A DNA stretch of 64,000 nt from Kutzneria kofuensis (lineage in GTDB: Bacteria > Actinomycetota > Actinomycetes > Mycobacteriales > Pseudonocardiaceae). The stretch lies in assembly GCF_014203355.1 (NCBI RefSeq), contig NZ_JACHIR010000001.1, positions 7,938,038-8,002,037 of the forward strand, written 5' to 3'. The number at the start of each line of letters is the position of its first letter. The first letter of the stretch is position 1. A program made the translations under genes and the position numbers. Positions 25,157 to 33,385 of this stretch are shown piece by piece. A model generated the notes under the pieces. It did no database searches. It was not told the DNA's origin and saw nothing but the letters and a program-made list of their open reading frames with translations.

Positions 25157-25208
25157 GATGGCAGTCACTGACATCAGATGCTAGGGTCTGATGTCAGTGA
25201 CTGACATC
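25157..25208. promoter_or_regulatory. Two TetR operators in a divergent promoter
   Basis: The 19-bp site 25190-25208 is a perfect palindrome (GATGTCAGT, G, ACTGACATC). The site 25157-25175 is the same with one mismatch. The two also form a larger inverted repeat with 17-bp perfect arms (25162-25178 with 25187-25203). They begin 16 bases from the TetR start codon. Confidence 0.8.
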
Positions 25209-25228
25209 GATGGTTCGGGGTGCCTCCC

Positions 25229-25321
25229 ATGCGTATCTTCGTGACTGGCGGGTCCGGCTGGATCGCCTCCGCCGCCGCCCTCACCGCCACCGGAGCGGAA
25301 GCGATCCGCACCCCCGCCTGA
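25229..25321 (+). pseudogene. Remnant of an NAD-dependent epimerase/SDR gene
   Basis: The 30-residue frame begins MRIFVTGGSGWI, the dinucleotide-binding start of NAD-dependent epimerases, then jumps directly to ASAAALTATGAEAIR, which in intact proteins lies about 25 residues later (after the second beta strand), and stops. An internal in-frame loss plus a premature stop explains this. It sits directly in front of the TetR operators, the usual place of the repressor's target gene. Confidence 0.65.
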
Positions 25322-25616
25322 CAGCCGCGAAGACGCCACCTGCCCGGCTGTGCCTCCTCCCGGCCGGGTGCTGTCCCGCTCGCCGTACGCCTTCAACCCC
25401 GACGCGTCGCCGACGTCAACCGCTCAGCGAGGCGGTCCACGACCTTCGCCGACACGTCCGCGGGGGTCGTCCGCGAACACCCGGAAGCGCACGGTCGTCA
25501 GCCGCACCGCAAGCCCGAGCGGCCGCGGGCGCGCCGCTTCATCCCATCACCTGCACATTCCCATCGGGAGGTCCAGCAATGACAAGCGCATCACTCGCCG
25601 AGACCAGGGGGAACAC
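25322..25616 (+). other. Region without a recognisable gene, before the LLM oxidoreductase
   Basis: The frame of the following gene is open back to 25350, but the translation (arginine-, serine- and proline-rich) looks non-coding. A 17-codon frame, ATG 25579 to TAG 25632, has a ribosome site (GGGAGG, seven bases before) and overlaps the next gene's start. Otherwise I see only probable debris from the damaged epimerase gene. Confidence 0.4.
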
Positions 25617-26558
25617 ATGCGCGTCGGAGTAGCCATGCCCGCGTTCGCCCCGGAAGAAAACCTCAAGAACGTCGTTGACCGCGCCGTCGAACTGGGCCGG
25701 GAAGCCGAGCACCTGGGGATCGACGCGGTCTGGTTCAACCAGCCGGCCACACACGACGCCGTCGTGCTCGCGGCCGTCGTGGGCCGCGAGGTCCCCCGCA
25801 TCTCAGTGGGCACCGCCGTCGTACCCATGCATCCACGGCACCCGCAGCTCCTCGCATCCGCGGCCAAGACAGCCCAAGCGGCCACCCACGGACGCTTCCA
25901 ACTCGGCATCGGCCTCGGAGCGCCGGACCTGTTGACGCACGCCTACGGCCTGCCCTACCCGCCGCCGATCACTCACCTGCGCGAGTACCTTGGCGCCATC
26001 CGGCCGCTGCTGGCCGGTGACGTCACCCCCTACGAGGGCGCAACCCTGACATCACACCCGGTCGGGCCCACCGCGGTAGCCGGCGCCGAACCGGAGATCC
26101 CGCTGATCGTGGGTGCCATGGGCCCTCAGGCGCTGCGCGTGGCCGGCGAACTGGCAGACGGAACGATGCCGTTCCTGGCCGGGCCTCGGACCATCGAGGA
26201 GCACATCGTCCCCCGGATAACCGAAGCAGCCGCTCGCGCCGGCCGCCCCGCTCCACGGGTGATCGCCTCGGTCCCAGCCATCGTGACCGACGACATCGAC
26301 CAGGCCAGAGCCGCAGCCATCGCCCACCTGGCTTTCTACGATTCGATCCCGTCCTACCGCCGCGTCCGCGACATGGAGGGTGCACACCGCGCCGTCGACC
26401 TGGCGCTGATCGGCGACGAGGCGACGGTCGCAGCCGGACTACGCCGCTACATCGAGGCCGGCGCCACCGAAATCACCGTCGCCTACACCGACATCGCCCG
26501 TGAGGAAGACCGCCGGCGCACGTGGCAGCTCGCCGGCGAGCTGAGGCGGGCAGCCTGA
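25617..26558 (+). CDS. F420-dependent LLM-class oxidoreductase
   Basis: A 313-residue luciferase-like monooxygenase-fold protein of the TIGR03564-like F420 group (RVGVAMPAFAPEENLKNVVD, GIDAVWFNQP, GRFQLGIGLGAPDL, GTMPFLAGPRTIEEHIVPRI). Such enzymes move hydride to or from deazaflavin F420 or flavin. ATG 25617 is chosen for its GGGGGA site and because the protein begins with the expected RVGVAMP strand. A GC-rich terminator hairpin follows 96 bases after the stop. The substrate is not deducible. Confidence 0.8.
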   Translation: MRVGVAMPAFAPEENLKNVVDRAVELGREAEHLGIDAVWFNQPATHDAVVLAAVVGREVPRISVGTAVVPMHPRHPQLLASAAKTAQAATHGRFQLGIGLGAPDLLTHAYGLPYPPPITHLREYLGAIRPLLAGDVTPYEGATLTSHPVGPTAVAGAEPEIPLIVGAMGPQALRVAGELADGTMPFLAGPRTIEEHIVPRITEAAARAGRPAPRVIASVPAIVTDDIDQARAAAIAHLAFYDSIPSYRRVRDMEGAHRAVDLALIGDEATVAAGLRRYIEAGATEITVAYTDIAREEDRRRTWQLAGELRRAA

Positions 26559-26654
26559 CTTCGGCACGCTGCGCGCCCGCACCGACAAGGAATCCGCCTC
26601 CATCGCCCGACGCGAGGACGGCGCTCCAGCTGGCGACAGTTCCGCTTCACCCAT

Positions 26655-26683
26655 GGCGGCCCGGCCGCGGAGGCCGGGCCGCC
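26655..26683 (+). terminator. Terminator hairpin after the LLM oxidoreductase
   Basis: GGCGGCCCGGCC (26655-26666) pairs perfectly with 26672-26683 around a five-base loop, 96 bases past the stop codon. Confidence 0.65.
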
Positions 26684-26770
26684 CTGGCCCCCGCTCGCCG
26701 GGTGCGGCAGCCCTCGGCGGCTCCACGCGATCGCGACAGCACTGCGGGACAGTTCGACGCCCGGGCGTCC

Positions 26771-26803
26771 GTGAATATCGTGACAAGCTGATACGATATT
26801 CAC
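26771..26803. promoter_or_regulatory. Inverted repeat operator before the SnoaL-like gene
   Basis: GTGAATATCGT (26771-26781) and ACGATATTCAC (26793-26803) are perfect 11-bp inverted repeats separated by 11 bp, an AT-rich island in GC-rich DNA. They lie 55 bases before the ATG. No regulator gene is adjacent, so the protein that binds must be encoded elsewhere. Confidence 0.6.
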
Positions 26804-26858
26804 GACGAGCGGCTGCGGCTCCGGTGGCGCGTGGCGAGGCCGTCCGGGAGGTCGCGAG

Positions 26859-27287
26859 ATGACCAGGTCGCTGCGGGAACTGTCGGATCGGCTGGAGATC
26901 CAGGACCTGCTCGTCGACTACAGCTACGCGGTCGACAAGCGGGACTGGGACGCCCTCGACCGGATCTTCACCCCGGACGCGTCGATCGACTTCCGGGCGA
27001 CCGGCGGCGCGTGCGGCGACCTCGCCACGATCAAGGCATTCCTGGTGAAGGCGCTGGCCCACTTCACCGTCACGCAGCACCTGGTGGCCGCCAGCAAGAT
27101 CGAACTGGACGGGGACGCCGCCACCGGTCGCACCATGTGCCACAACCCCATGGTGTTCGACGGAGGTCGCGTGCTGTTCGTGGGCCTGTGGTACGTCGAC
27201 CGCTTCGTCCGCACCGCGACCGGCTGGCGCATCGCGGACCGTGTCCAGGAACTCGCCTACTTCCACAACGACCCTCGTCCGCGCTGA
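26859..27287 (+). CDS. SnoaL-like/NTF2-fold protein
   Basis: A 142-residue protein with the SnoaL_4-type start LEIQDLLVDYSYAVDKRDWDALDRIFTPDASIDF, a fold used by polyketide cyclases, dehydratases and many small hydrolases. Asp and His residues that could line the pocket are present (ASIDF, MCHNPM), but no specific reaction can be assigned. It starts after GGGAGG and stands alone behind its own palindromic control site. It converges with the quinone-reductase-like gene. Confidence 0.8.
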   Translation: MTRSLRELSDRLEIQDLLVDYSYAVDKRDWDALDRIFTPDASIDFRATGGACGDLATIKAFLVKALAHFTVTQHLVAASKIELDGDAATGRTMCHNPMVFDGGRVLFVGLWYVDRFVRTATGWRIADRVQELAYFHNDPRPR

Positions 27288-27333
27288 ACTTGCCGGTGTA
27301 GTCAGGTGCTGATGGTGTTGTCGCCGGCGCCGA

Positions 27334-28269
27334 TCACGGACGCTCCGGTTCTCGGTCCTGGGCGACCTGGATGATCGTTCGGCCGGGGCCGCGGCGGCGG
27401 GCCATCGCGTCGGCGGTCTCGGCGAGCGGGCGCACGGCGCCGACGAGGGGCTTGAGCCGACCGTCCCGCAGGCGCTGGGCCAGGGTCACAAGCTGCGCGC
27501 GGTCGGGTTCGACGACGAAGAAGACGGCGCGCCCGTTCTTGGGCTGCACGGCCGGTGGCGCGGCGATGGTCACGAGGGTGCCGCCGGGACGCACCAACGC
27601 GGTCGACCGTTCGAGGACGTCGCCGCCGATGACGTCGAAGACCACGTCGACCTCGCCGACGCTTTCCCATGAGTCGGTGTCCAGGTCCAGGAATGCCTGT
27701 GCGCCAAGGCCGAGCACGACGTCGCGGGCGGCGGCGCGGCCGGTGCCGATCACGTGGGCACCGACCTCGCGGGCGAGTTGGACGGCGATCGATCCGACAC
27801 TGCCGGCCGCGCCGTGGATCAGGACGGTCTGGCCGGTGGTGAGCCGCGCGTGGTCGAACAGTCCTTGCCACGCGGTCAGGCCGGAGATCGGCAGTGCCGC
27901 GGCCACGGTGTGGTCGATGTCGGCGGCGAGCGGGGCGAGGTTGCGGGCCTCGACGGCGGTGTACTCGGCCAGGGAGCCGTTGCGGGCCCAGTCGGTGAGG
28001 CCGAACACCCGTTGGCCGACGGTGAGGCCGGTGGTGCCGTAGCCCAGCTCGACGACGACGCCGGACAGTTCGTGCCCGGGAACGCTGGGCGTGCGGTCGC
28101 GGCCGGCCCGGTCGGTCCAGGTGGCGGGCCAGTCGAGCTCGCCGGGGGTGAAGCCGGCGGCGTGGACACGCACGATGACGTCGTTCTCGGCGGCGTGCGG
28201 ATAGGGCAGGTCGGTCAGGGTCAGCCCGCCGACACCGGCGTCACGGTCTCGTACGGTGATGGCTTGCAT
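27334..28269 (-). CDS. Zinc-independent NADPH:quinone oxidoreductase-like protein (MDR family)
   Basis: A 311-residue medium-chain reductase: GroES-like N-terminal domain (VIVRVHAAGFTPGELDWP, PSVPGHELSGVVVELG) and a Rossmann domain with VLIHGAAGSVGSIAVQLA. The zinc cysteines of alcohol dehydrogenases are missing, as in quinone oxidoreductases. The start lies within the last 29 bases of the upstream MFS gene, so the two are co-transcribed. Confidence 0.87.
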   Translation of the reverse strand: MQAITVRDRDAGVGGLTLTDLPYPHAAENDVIVRVHAAGFTPGELDWPATWTDRAGRDRTPSVPGHELSGVVVELGYGTTGLTVGQRVFGLTDWARNGSLAEYTAVEARNLAPLAADIDHTVAAALPISGLTAWQGLFDHARLTTGQTVLIHGAAGSVGSIAVQLAREVGAHVIGTGRAAARDVVLGLGAQAFLDLDTDSWESVGEVDVVFDVIGGDVLERSTALVRPGGTLVTIAAPPAVQPKNGRAVFFVVEPDRAQLVTLAQRLRDGRLKPLVGAVRPLAETADAMARRRGPGRTIIQVAQDREPERP

Positions 28270-29496
28270 GTCGGTTCCTCTTCCATACGGTTTCTCGAAC
28301 GGTCAGCGGTGTCGCGGCGAGCCGACGGCCGGCGTGGAGGGCGGCGGTCAAGGACAGCGCCGCGACGAAAGCGGTGTACAGGTAGCTCGTGGTCTCCAGC
28401 CCCCACGAAGGAGCCGCCAGCCCGGCAGCGAGTGACGGCAGGCTCAGCGCCGCGTAGCTGACGACGTAGGCGGCGGAGAAGACCTCCGACCGCGACTTCG
28501 CGGCGGTGGCCGCGCTGATGGCGCGGAGCGTTCCGTTGAACGTGAGGCCGACGCCCAGCCCGGAGATGATCGATCCGCCGATGAAGGCGGACGGGGAGGC
28601 GAGGGCCAGGGCGGCGGCCAACCCCAGCGCGCCCAGCGTCAGCAGGATCGCTCCCGACAAGGTGGCGCGCAGCGCCGGTTGCCGCCCCGCCCACAGTCCG
28701 CCCGCGCTGTTGGCGACGAACAGCGCCGTGATGCTGAGACCGCCGGCGGCGCCGAACCGCACGTGCAGGACGTCGTGCACCAGGGATGGCGCGAGTGCGA
28801 GGAACAGCCCGGTGATGGACCACCCCGCGACGATGGCCGGGACCGCGGCGAAGAACTCCGGCCGCGTCTCGTGGGAACCCGCATTCTCGGGCGCAGCGCG
28901 GCCAGCCCGCCGGGACGGCGGACGGCCGTCTCGGGGATCGCGAGGACCAGGCCGGCGAGGACCACGAACACCAGTGTGAGCGCCGGGAAGATCGCCGCAT
29001 CCGGACGCGGGCCCACCTGGACGAGCAGCCCCGCCACACCGCCGCCGACGGCCAGCCCGAAGCTCGTGCCCACGGCGGTCATCGTCGGCCCGGCGTGCGG
29101 GCGGCCCTCGGGGGAGAACTCGACCAGTCCGGCGGCGAGTGCGCCCGTCGCCGTCCCGGTGGCGATGCCCTGCACGATTCGGGCGATGACGAGCGGGACG
29201 ACCCCGTCGGCCGCCCAGAAGACCGCCGTGCCGGCCGCGGCCACCAGCAGGGACGCGACCAGCACCGGACGGCGCCCGAGATGGTCGCTCAGCGAGCCGA
29301 CCGTCAGCAGGGCGCCGACCAACCCGGCCACGTACACGGCGAAGACCACCGTCAGGACCGTCACCGAGAAGCCCCACCGCTGCAGGTACAGCGGATAGAT
29401 CGGGGAAGGCGCGCTCGTCGACGCCATCAGCAGCACGTTGGCGACGACGAGCAGGCTGAAGGAAGCACCTCGTCCGAAGCGGCTCACACCATTCAT
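28241..29496 (-). pseudogene. MFS transporter gene with a frameshift in the middle
   Basis: The first 205 residues (VTVLTVVFAVYVAGLVGALL, DHLGRRPVLVASLL) and the second part (PAIVAGWSITGLFLALAPSL through KRNRHASHHRTRP) are the two halves of a 12-helix drug-type major facilitator, in different frames. The switch is at about 28873, in a three-G run on this strand (CCC on the coding strand). One additional C would restore MRVPHETRPEFF and one continuous protein of about 418 residues. Either the gene is a recent pseudogene or the assembly has lost one base. The 3' end overlaps the quinone-reductase-like gene. Confidence 0.8.
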
Positions 29497-29522
29497 CGCG
29501 GTGTCCTCGACGCGAGTTCCGG

Positions 29523-30161
29523 TCAGCTCGGCCAGGGCGAGCCGAGGATGCGCTCGACACTGGAGGTGAGCCGGAGATCGGGGATGAAGTGCGCCAGAAC
29601 GTCGGCGTTGACGGTTCCGACGGTCGTCTCCGGACGGTTCTTCAACCCCTCGAAGTAGGTGCGCAGGAACTCGTTCTTGAAATCGCCCCGCGGGTGCGCG
29701 GCGAGGATCTCGGACACCTGCTCGGTGTCCAGCCCGTCAAGGCCGAAACCGACCACGTCGGTCAGCACGCCGAGATTCGTGCCGGCGATCTCCGGTCCCA
29801 TTCGGCCGGGAATTCCCGGCGTCGTGTGCAGCGCGATCGCCGTCCACACGGTGTCCGCGGCCGCGGCGGAGAACCCGTGCTGGAGCAGGAACTTCCGGCC
29901 GTGGTCGGCCCCGTCGACCTCGAACCGCTGCACCACGTCGGAAAAGGGCGTCGCCAGACCGGTGTCGTGGAACATGGCGGCCAGGTAGAGCAGTTCGGGA
30001 TCCGGTTGCACGCCGAGCCGGCGGGCGTGGATCTGGCCGAAGAAGAAAACCCGGCGGGAGTGGTGGTAGATGAGCGGGCTGGTCGTCTCCCGGACGAGCC
30101 GGGTCGCCTCGGCGACCGCCGCGGTCTCGGGAACCTCCACACCCGCGATGACCTCTGACAT
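29523..30161 (-). CDS. HD-domain hydrolase, cyanamide-hydratase-like
   Basis: A 212-residue metal-dependent hydrolase with the HD pattern: His in YHHSRRVFFFGQ, the HD pair in YLAAMFHDTGLA, then VDGADHGRKFL and a later His in AIALHTTPGIPG. The layout matches the cyanamide hydratase subgroup of HD proteins. ATG 30161 (MSEVIAGV) is used; the frame opens earlier, but that part looks non-coding. It is read away from the GlxA-type regulator. Confidence 0.75.
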   Translation of the reverse strand: MSEVIAGVEVPETAAVAEATRLVRETTSPLIYHHSRRVFFFGQIHARRLGVQPDPELLYLAAMFHDTGLATPFSDVVQRFEVDGADHGRKFLLQHGFSAAAADTVWTAIALHTTPGIPGRMGPEIAGTNLGVLTDVVGFGLDGLDTEQVSEILAAHPRGDFKNEFLRTYFEGLKNRPETTVGTVNADVLAHFIPDLRLTSSVERILGSPWPS

Positions 30162-30359
30162 GACTTCCGCGCTTTCCCTTGTCGTTGTCGGACTGTGTCC
30201 GACAACCATGCTGCCGACCGACGTGTGCTCGGCGCTGCCTTCGTCCGGCCAGGAACCCCTCAAATCCGGACGGCGAAACCGCCGCGGTGAGCTGCGCCAC
30301 TGGTGGCGTCACCCGCGCCGGGGGCGGCTCCCCCGCTTTTCGGTGACTGTGTGCTACCA

Positions 30360-31334
30360 ATGGCTGTGCCTCCGCTCCGTGTCGCGTTCCTGGCCTACGA
30401 CGGCGTGACCCTGTTGGACATCGCGGGTCCGGCGGAGGTGTTCAAGGAGGCCAACCGGTTCGGCGCCGACTACCGGATCGTGCTGCTGTCGCCGACCGGC
30501 CAGGACGTCACGTCGAACCTCGGGTTCAGCGTCTCGGTCGACGGCGCCGTCTCCGCCGAGCCCGCGCCGGACACCTACCTGGTGCCCGGCTCGGACCTCT
30601 TCCCACGCACGCCGGTGCCTCCCGACCTGGCGGAAGCCGCACGAGTGCCGGCGGCCGAAGCCCGCCGCGTCGCGTCGATCTGCACCGGCGCGTTCATCCT
30701 CGCCGCCGCCGGCCTGCTCGCCGGCAAGCGGGCGACCACGCACTGGAAGGCCACCCGCGAGCTCGCCAGCCGGTGCCCCACGTGCCGCGTCGAACCCGAC
30801 GCGATCTACGTCCGTGACGGCGACACCTACACCTCGGCCGGGATCACCGCCGGCATCGATCTGGCGCTCGCGCTCGTCGAAGAGGACCACGGGCCGGACC
30901 TGACCCGTGACGTCGCCCGTGCCCTGGTGGTGTACATGCAGCGTTCCGGCGGCCAGTCGCAGTTCTCCGCTCCGCTGCAGGGGCCGCCGCCCCGCTCGCC
31001 GGCGCTGCGGACCGTCACCGACCTGGTGACCGCGAACCCGCAGGCCAGCCACTCGCTCGGTGAACTCGCGAAACACCTCAACCTGAGCACCCGTCACCTC
31101 ACTCGGCTCTTCCACGAGGAGCTGTCCACCACCCCGGCCCGGTACGTGGAGAACATCCGCTTCGACATGGCCCGGGCGTTGCTGGACCAGGGACACACCG
31201 CGACCCAGGCCGCGGCCCGCGCCGGTTTCCCCAGCTACGAGAGCATGCGGCGGGTGTTCGCGCGCAAGCTGTCCATCAGCCCCGCCGCCTACCAGCGCCG
31301 CTTCAGCACAGCTCGCCGCGTCAACTCGGAGTAG
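30360..31334 (+). CDS. GlxA-type transcriptional regulator (DJ-1/PfpI plus AraC HTH)
   Basis: A 324-residue regulator. Residues 1-190 form a DJ-1/PfpI-like domain (VAFLAYDGVTLLDIAGPAEVF and the nucleophile-elbow-like ASICTGAFILAAAGLL), residues 220-315 an AraC helix-turn-helix pair (LGELAKHLNLSTRHLTRLF, AARAGFPSYESMRRVFARKL, SPAAYQRRF). It diverges from the HD hydrolase and MFS/reductase genes and is the likely regulator of that group. It converges with the NACHT gene with a 14-base overlap. Confidence 0.88.
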   Translation: MAVPPLRVAFLAYDGVTLLDIAGPAEVFKEANRFGADYRIVLLSPTGQDVTSNLGFSVSVDGAVSAEPAPDTYLVPGSDLFPRTPVPPDLAEAARVPAAEARRVASICTGAFILAAAGLLAGKRATTHWKATRELASRCPTCRVEPDAIYVRDGDTYTSAGITAGIDLALALVEEDHGPDLTRDVARALVVYMQRSGGQSQFSAPLQGPPPRSPALRTVTDLVTANPQASHSLGELAKHLNLSTRHLTRLFHEELSTTPARYVENIRFDMARALLDQGHTATQAAARAGFPSYESMRRVFARKLSISPAAYQRRFSTARRVNSE

Positions 31335-33303
31335 CGCCGTCGGAGTCGCCGTTGTGGACGAGACGGTCTTGTAGACGGGCGTGCCGGAACTGGTACACAG
31401 CGCCCGCCTGGCGCAGCACACCACGCCGGTGGGCGTCTTCCAGGAAGCGAATGCAGTCCCGCGGCAGCTGCCCACGCATGGCCAGCCACGCGCGTGCGAC
31501 CTGGAACAGACCCCATGCGCTGTCGAAACCGCCGGCCAGCGCCCCGGCCGATGCCGCCACCGCTGCCGCAGCCAGGCCTGCGATGTCACCGAAGACGACG
31601 CCGACCAGGACACCAACCGCTGCCATCAGACCGATGCCCTGGGTCAGCGCCCGCACTCGGGCCACGGACCGATCGGCGCGCAGGACGGAGACCGGGCTGG
31701 GGGCGGACAGCTCGTCGACCGGGACGGTCGACCAGTCGGCGACCGCCGCCACGACAGCTGCCGCGAACCCGCTGCCGGCGCCGAGCAGCAAAGCAGTGCC
31801 GAACCCGGTCAGCCACGTTGTCGCCAACACCACCACGACGCTGATGCACCCACCGAACGGCAACCGTTTCCCCGTCGTGCGGGCGAGTTGCCGCAGCCGG
31901 CCGTAAAGCCGCACGACGGTCCGCCCGGGGATGTGCCGTGCGCTCCACGCGAACCTGACGATGAGTCCGAACACGACGGAGGGGACCAGGGCCGCGATGA
32001 ACGCCGTCATCAGCAACGGGAGCCCGCCGGCCAGTCCGGCCGCGTCGCCGGCGAGCCCGACGCCCAGGCCGGTCAGCAGCCCGGCGCCGAGTCCGTAGAT
32101 GGTGCCGGTGACCGGTGGCGGGACAGCGTGGTGCAGTTGCCACCACGCCAGGTCCCGGGTGTGCTGACGATGCAGGTGCGTGGCCAGGAAGGTCAGCCAG
32201 CGCTGGGCATCGGCCGGGGCGTAGCGCGGCGACGTTCGACTCGTCGGGCCGGGCGGAACGCGCCGGTACAGGGACGGGATCAGCCGGTCCAGCAGATGGT
32301 TCTCGATCGCATGGGCGCTGGTGAAGCCGACCAGGTCGGCCGGGTCCGTGTCGGGGTGGAGGTAGGCGTTGCGGGCCAACCACACCGCCAGCGGGGTGGA
32401 CAACGCCGCGGCCAGCGGGCCGTGGGGGTGAGCGCGCAGGTGGGCGTACACCGGATTCCAGCGTCCGTCACCAGGCACCGTGCCGGCCGCGAGGAACGCG
32501 ATGGCATCCTCGACGCCTACGGGTTCGATCTCCACGACCGCCGCCGTGGCCAAGACCCGGCCGCCAGCCGCGACCGCGGCCTCGTACTCGGAACTGCGGC
32601 AGGTGACGGCGAACGGGCGACCACCGGCGCCGGCCCGGTCGAGCGCCTCGATGGCAGCCGCGTGCCGCGCGTGGGAGATCTCGTCCAAACCGTCGAGGAT
32701 CGGCATCACTCGCCCGGCGGCGACGAGTGTGGCGGCGACGTCGCCCAACGCCGGATACTCCTCGACCAGGCGGCGGTTGAGCCAGGTGTCGAGATGTTCG
32801 GCGTCCGGATCCCACGACGCCAACGCCAGCATCACCGGTACCGGGCCACCCGCGCGCCGACGATGCTGGAGCAGCCCGAGGGTCAGCAGGATCGCCAGCA
32901 CCGTCTTGCCGGCGCCCGGTTCGCCGAGCACCACCAGCTGCCGATGGGGTAGTCGCACCACGAGTTCGACGACGTCTTCGAGAAACCCGTGCAGTCGCAG
33001 CCGAAGCGGCCGACCCCCGACGGCGGCGCCGAGCACTGCCGCTGGTCGTCCGGTCACCGGACGGCCGGTGGTCGACCACCGCAGCCGCAGCGGTTCGGGC
33101 TGGCGCAGCAGCCGCACCGCCGCTTCGTCCGCCCATTGCCTGCGCACCACCTCGGCCAGCGCGTCGGCCTCGTCCGCCGCGGTCTCGGTGGTGTGGATGG
33201 TCACCGGGCCCTGGATGTGGCCGGCCTGGATCACGGTTCCGACCACGTCGCCGACGACGGTGTTCGCCGATCGAGCGGGCGTACGCCGTCTCCATCTCAG
33301 CAC
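31321..33303 (-). CDS. NACHT-type NTPase with C-terminal membrane region
   Basis: A 660-residue STAND-class NTPase. A short N-terminal segment (VVGTVIQAGHIQGPVTIH) resembles adaptor tails seen in actinobacterial conflict proteins. The NACHT core has Walker A VVLGEPGAGKT and Walker B PILDGLDEI. Residues about 395-620 hold several membrane helices (TGTIYGLGAGLLTGLGVGLA and GCISVVVVLATTWLTGFGTA among them), followed by the helical tail RDCIRFLEDAHRRGVLRQ common to Streptomyces NACHT proteins. It lies about 80 bases downstream of a Ser/Thr kinase in the same direction. STAND NTPases often act in phage defence or development; which applies here is open. Confidence 0.8.
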   Translation of the reverse strand: MLRWRRRTPARSANTVVGDVVGTVIQAGHIQGPVTIHTTETAADEADALAEVVRRQWADEAAVRLLRQPEPLRLRWSTTGRPVTGRPAAVLGAAVGGRPLRLRLHGFLEDVVELVVRLPHRQLVVLGEPGAGKTVLAILLTLGLLQHRRRAGGPVPVMLALASWDPDAEHLDTWLNRRLVEEYPALGDVAATLVAAGRVMPILDGLDEISHARHAAAIEALDRAGAGGRPFAVTCRSSEYEAAVAAGGRVLATAAVVEIEPVGVEDAIAFLAAGTVPGDGRWNPVYAHLRAHPHGPLAAALSTPLAVWLARNAYLHPDTDPADLVGFTSAHAIENHLLDRLIPSLYRRVPPGPTSRTSPRYAPADAQRWLTFLATHLHRQHTRDLAWWQLHHAVPPPVTGTIYGLGAGLLTGLGVGLAGDAAGLAGGLPLLMTAFIAALVPSVVFGLIVRFAWSARHIPGRTVVRLYGRLRQLARTTGKRLPFGGCISVVVVLATTWLTGFGTALLLGAGSGFAAAVVAAVADWSTVPVDELSAPSPVSVLRADRSVARVRALTQGIGLMAAVGVLVGVVFGDIAGLAAAAVAASAGALAGGFDSAWGLFQVARAWLAMRGQLPRDCIRFLEDAHRRGVLRQAGAVYQFRHARLQDRLVHNGDSDGATPS

Positions 33304-33385
33304 TGCCGCATTGTGTCGTTCCGTGTGCGCGGTGGCCGGCGGTTCACCGGCCCGCTACACGTTCGGCCCACCGCGGAACGGTCGG

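Noticed and set aside
28885-28905. Programmed frameshift in the MFS gene
   Set aside because: No slippery heptamer or downstream structure is evident; a plain indel in a C run is simpler.
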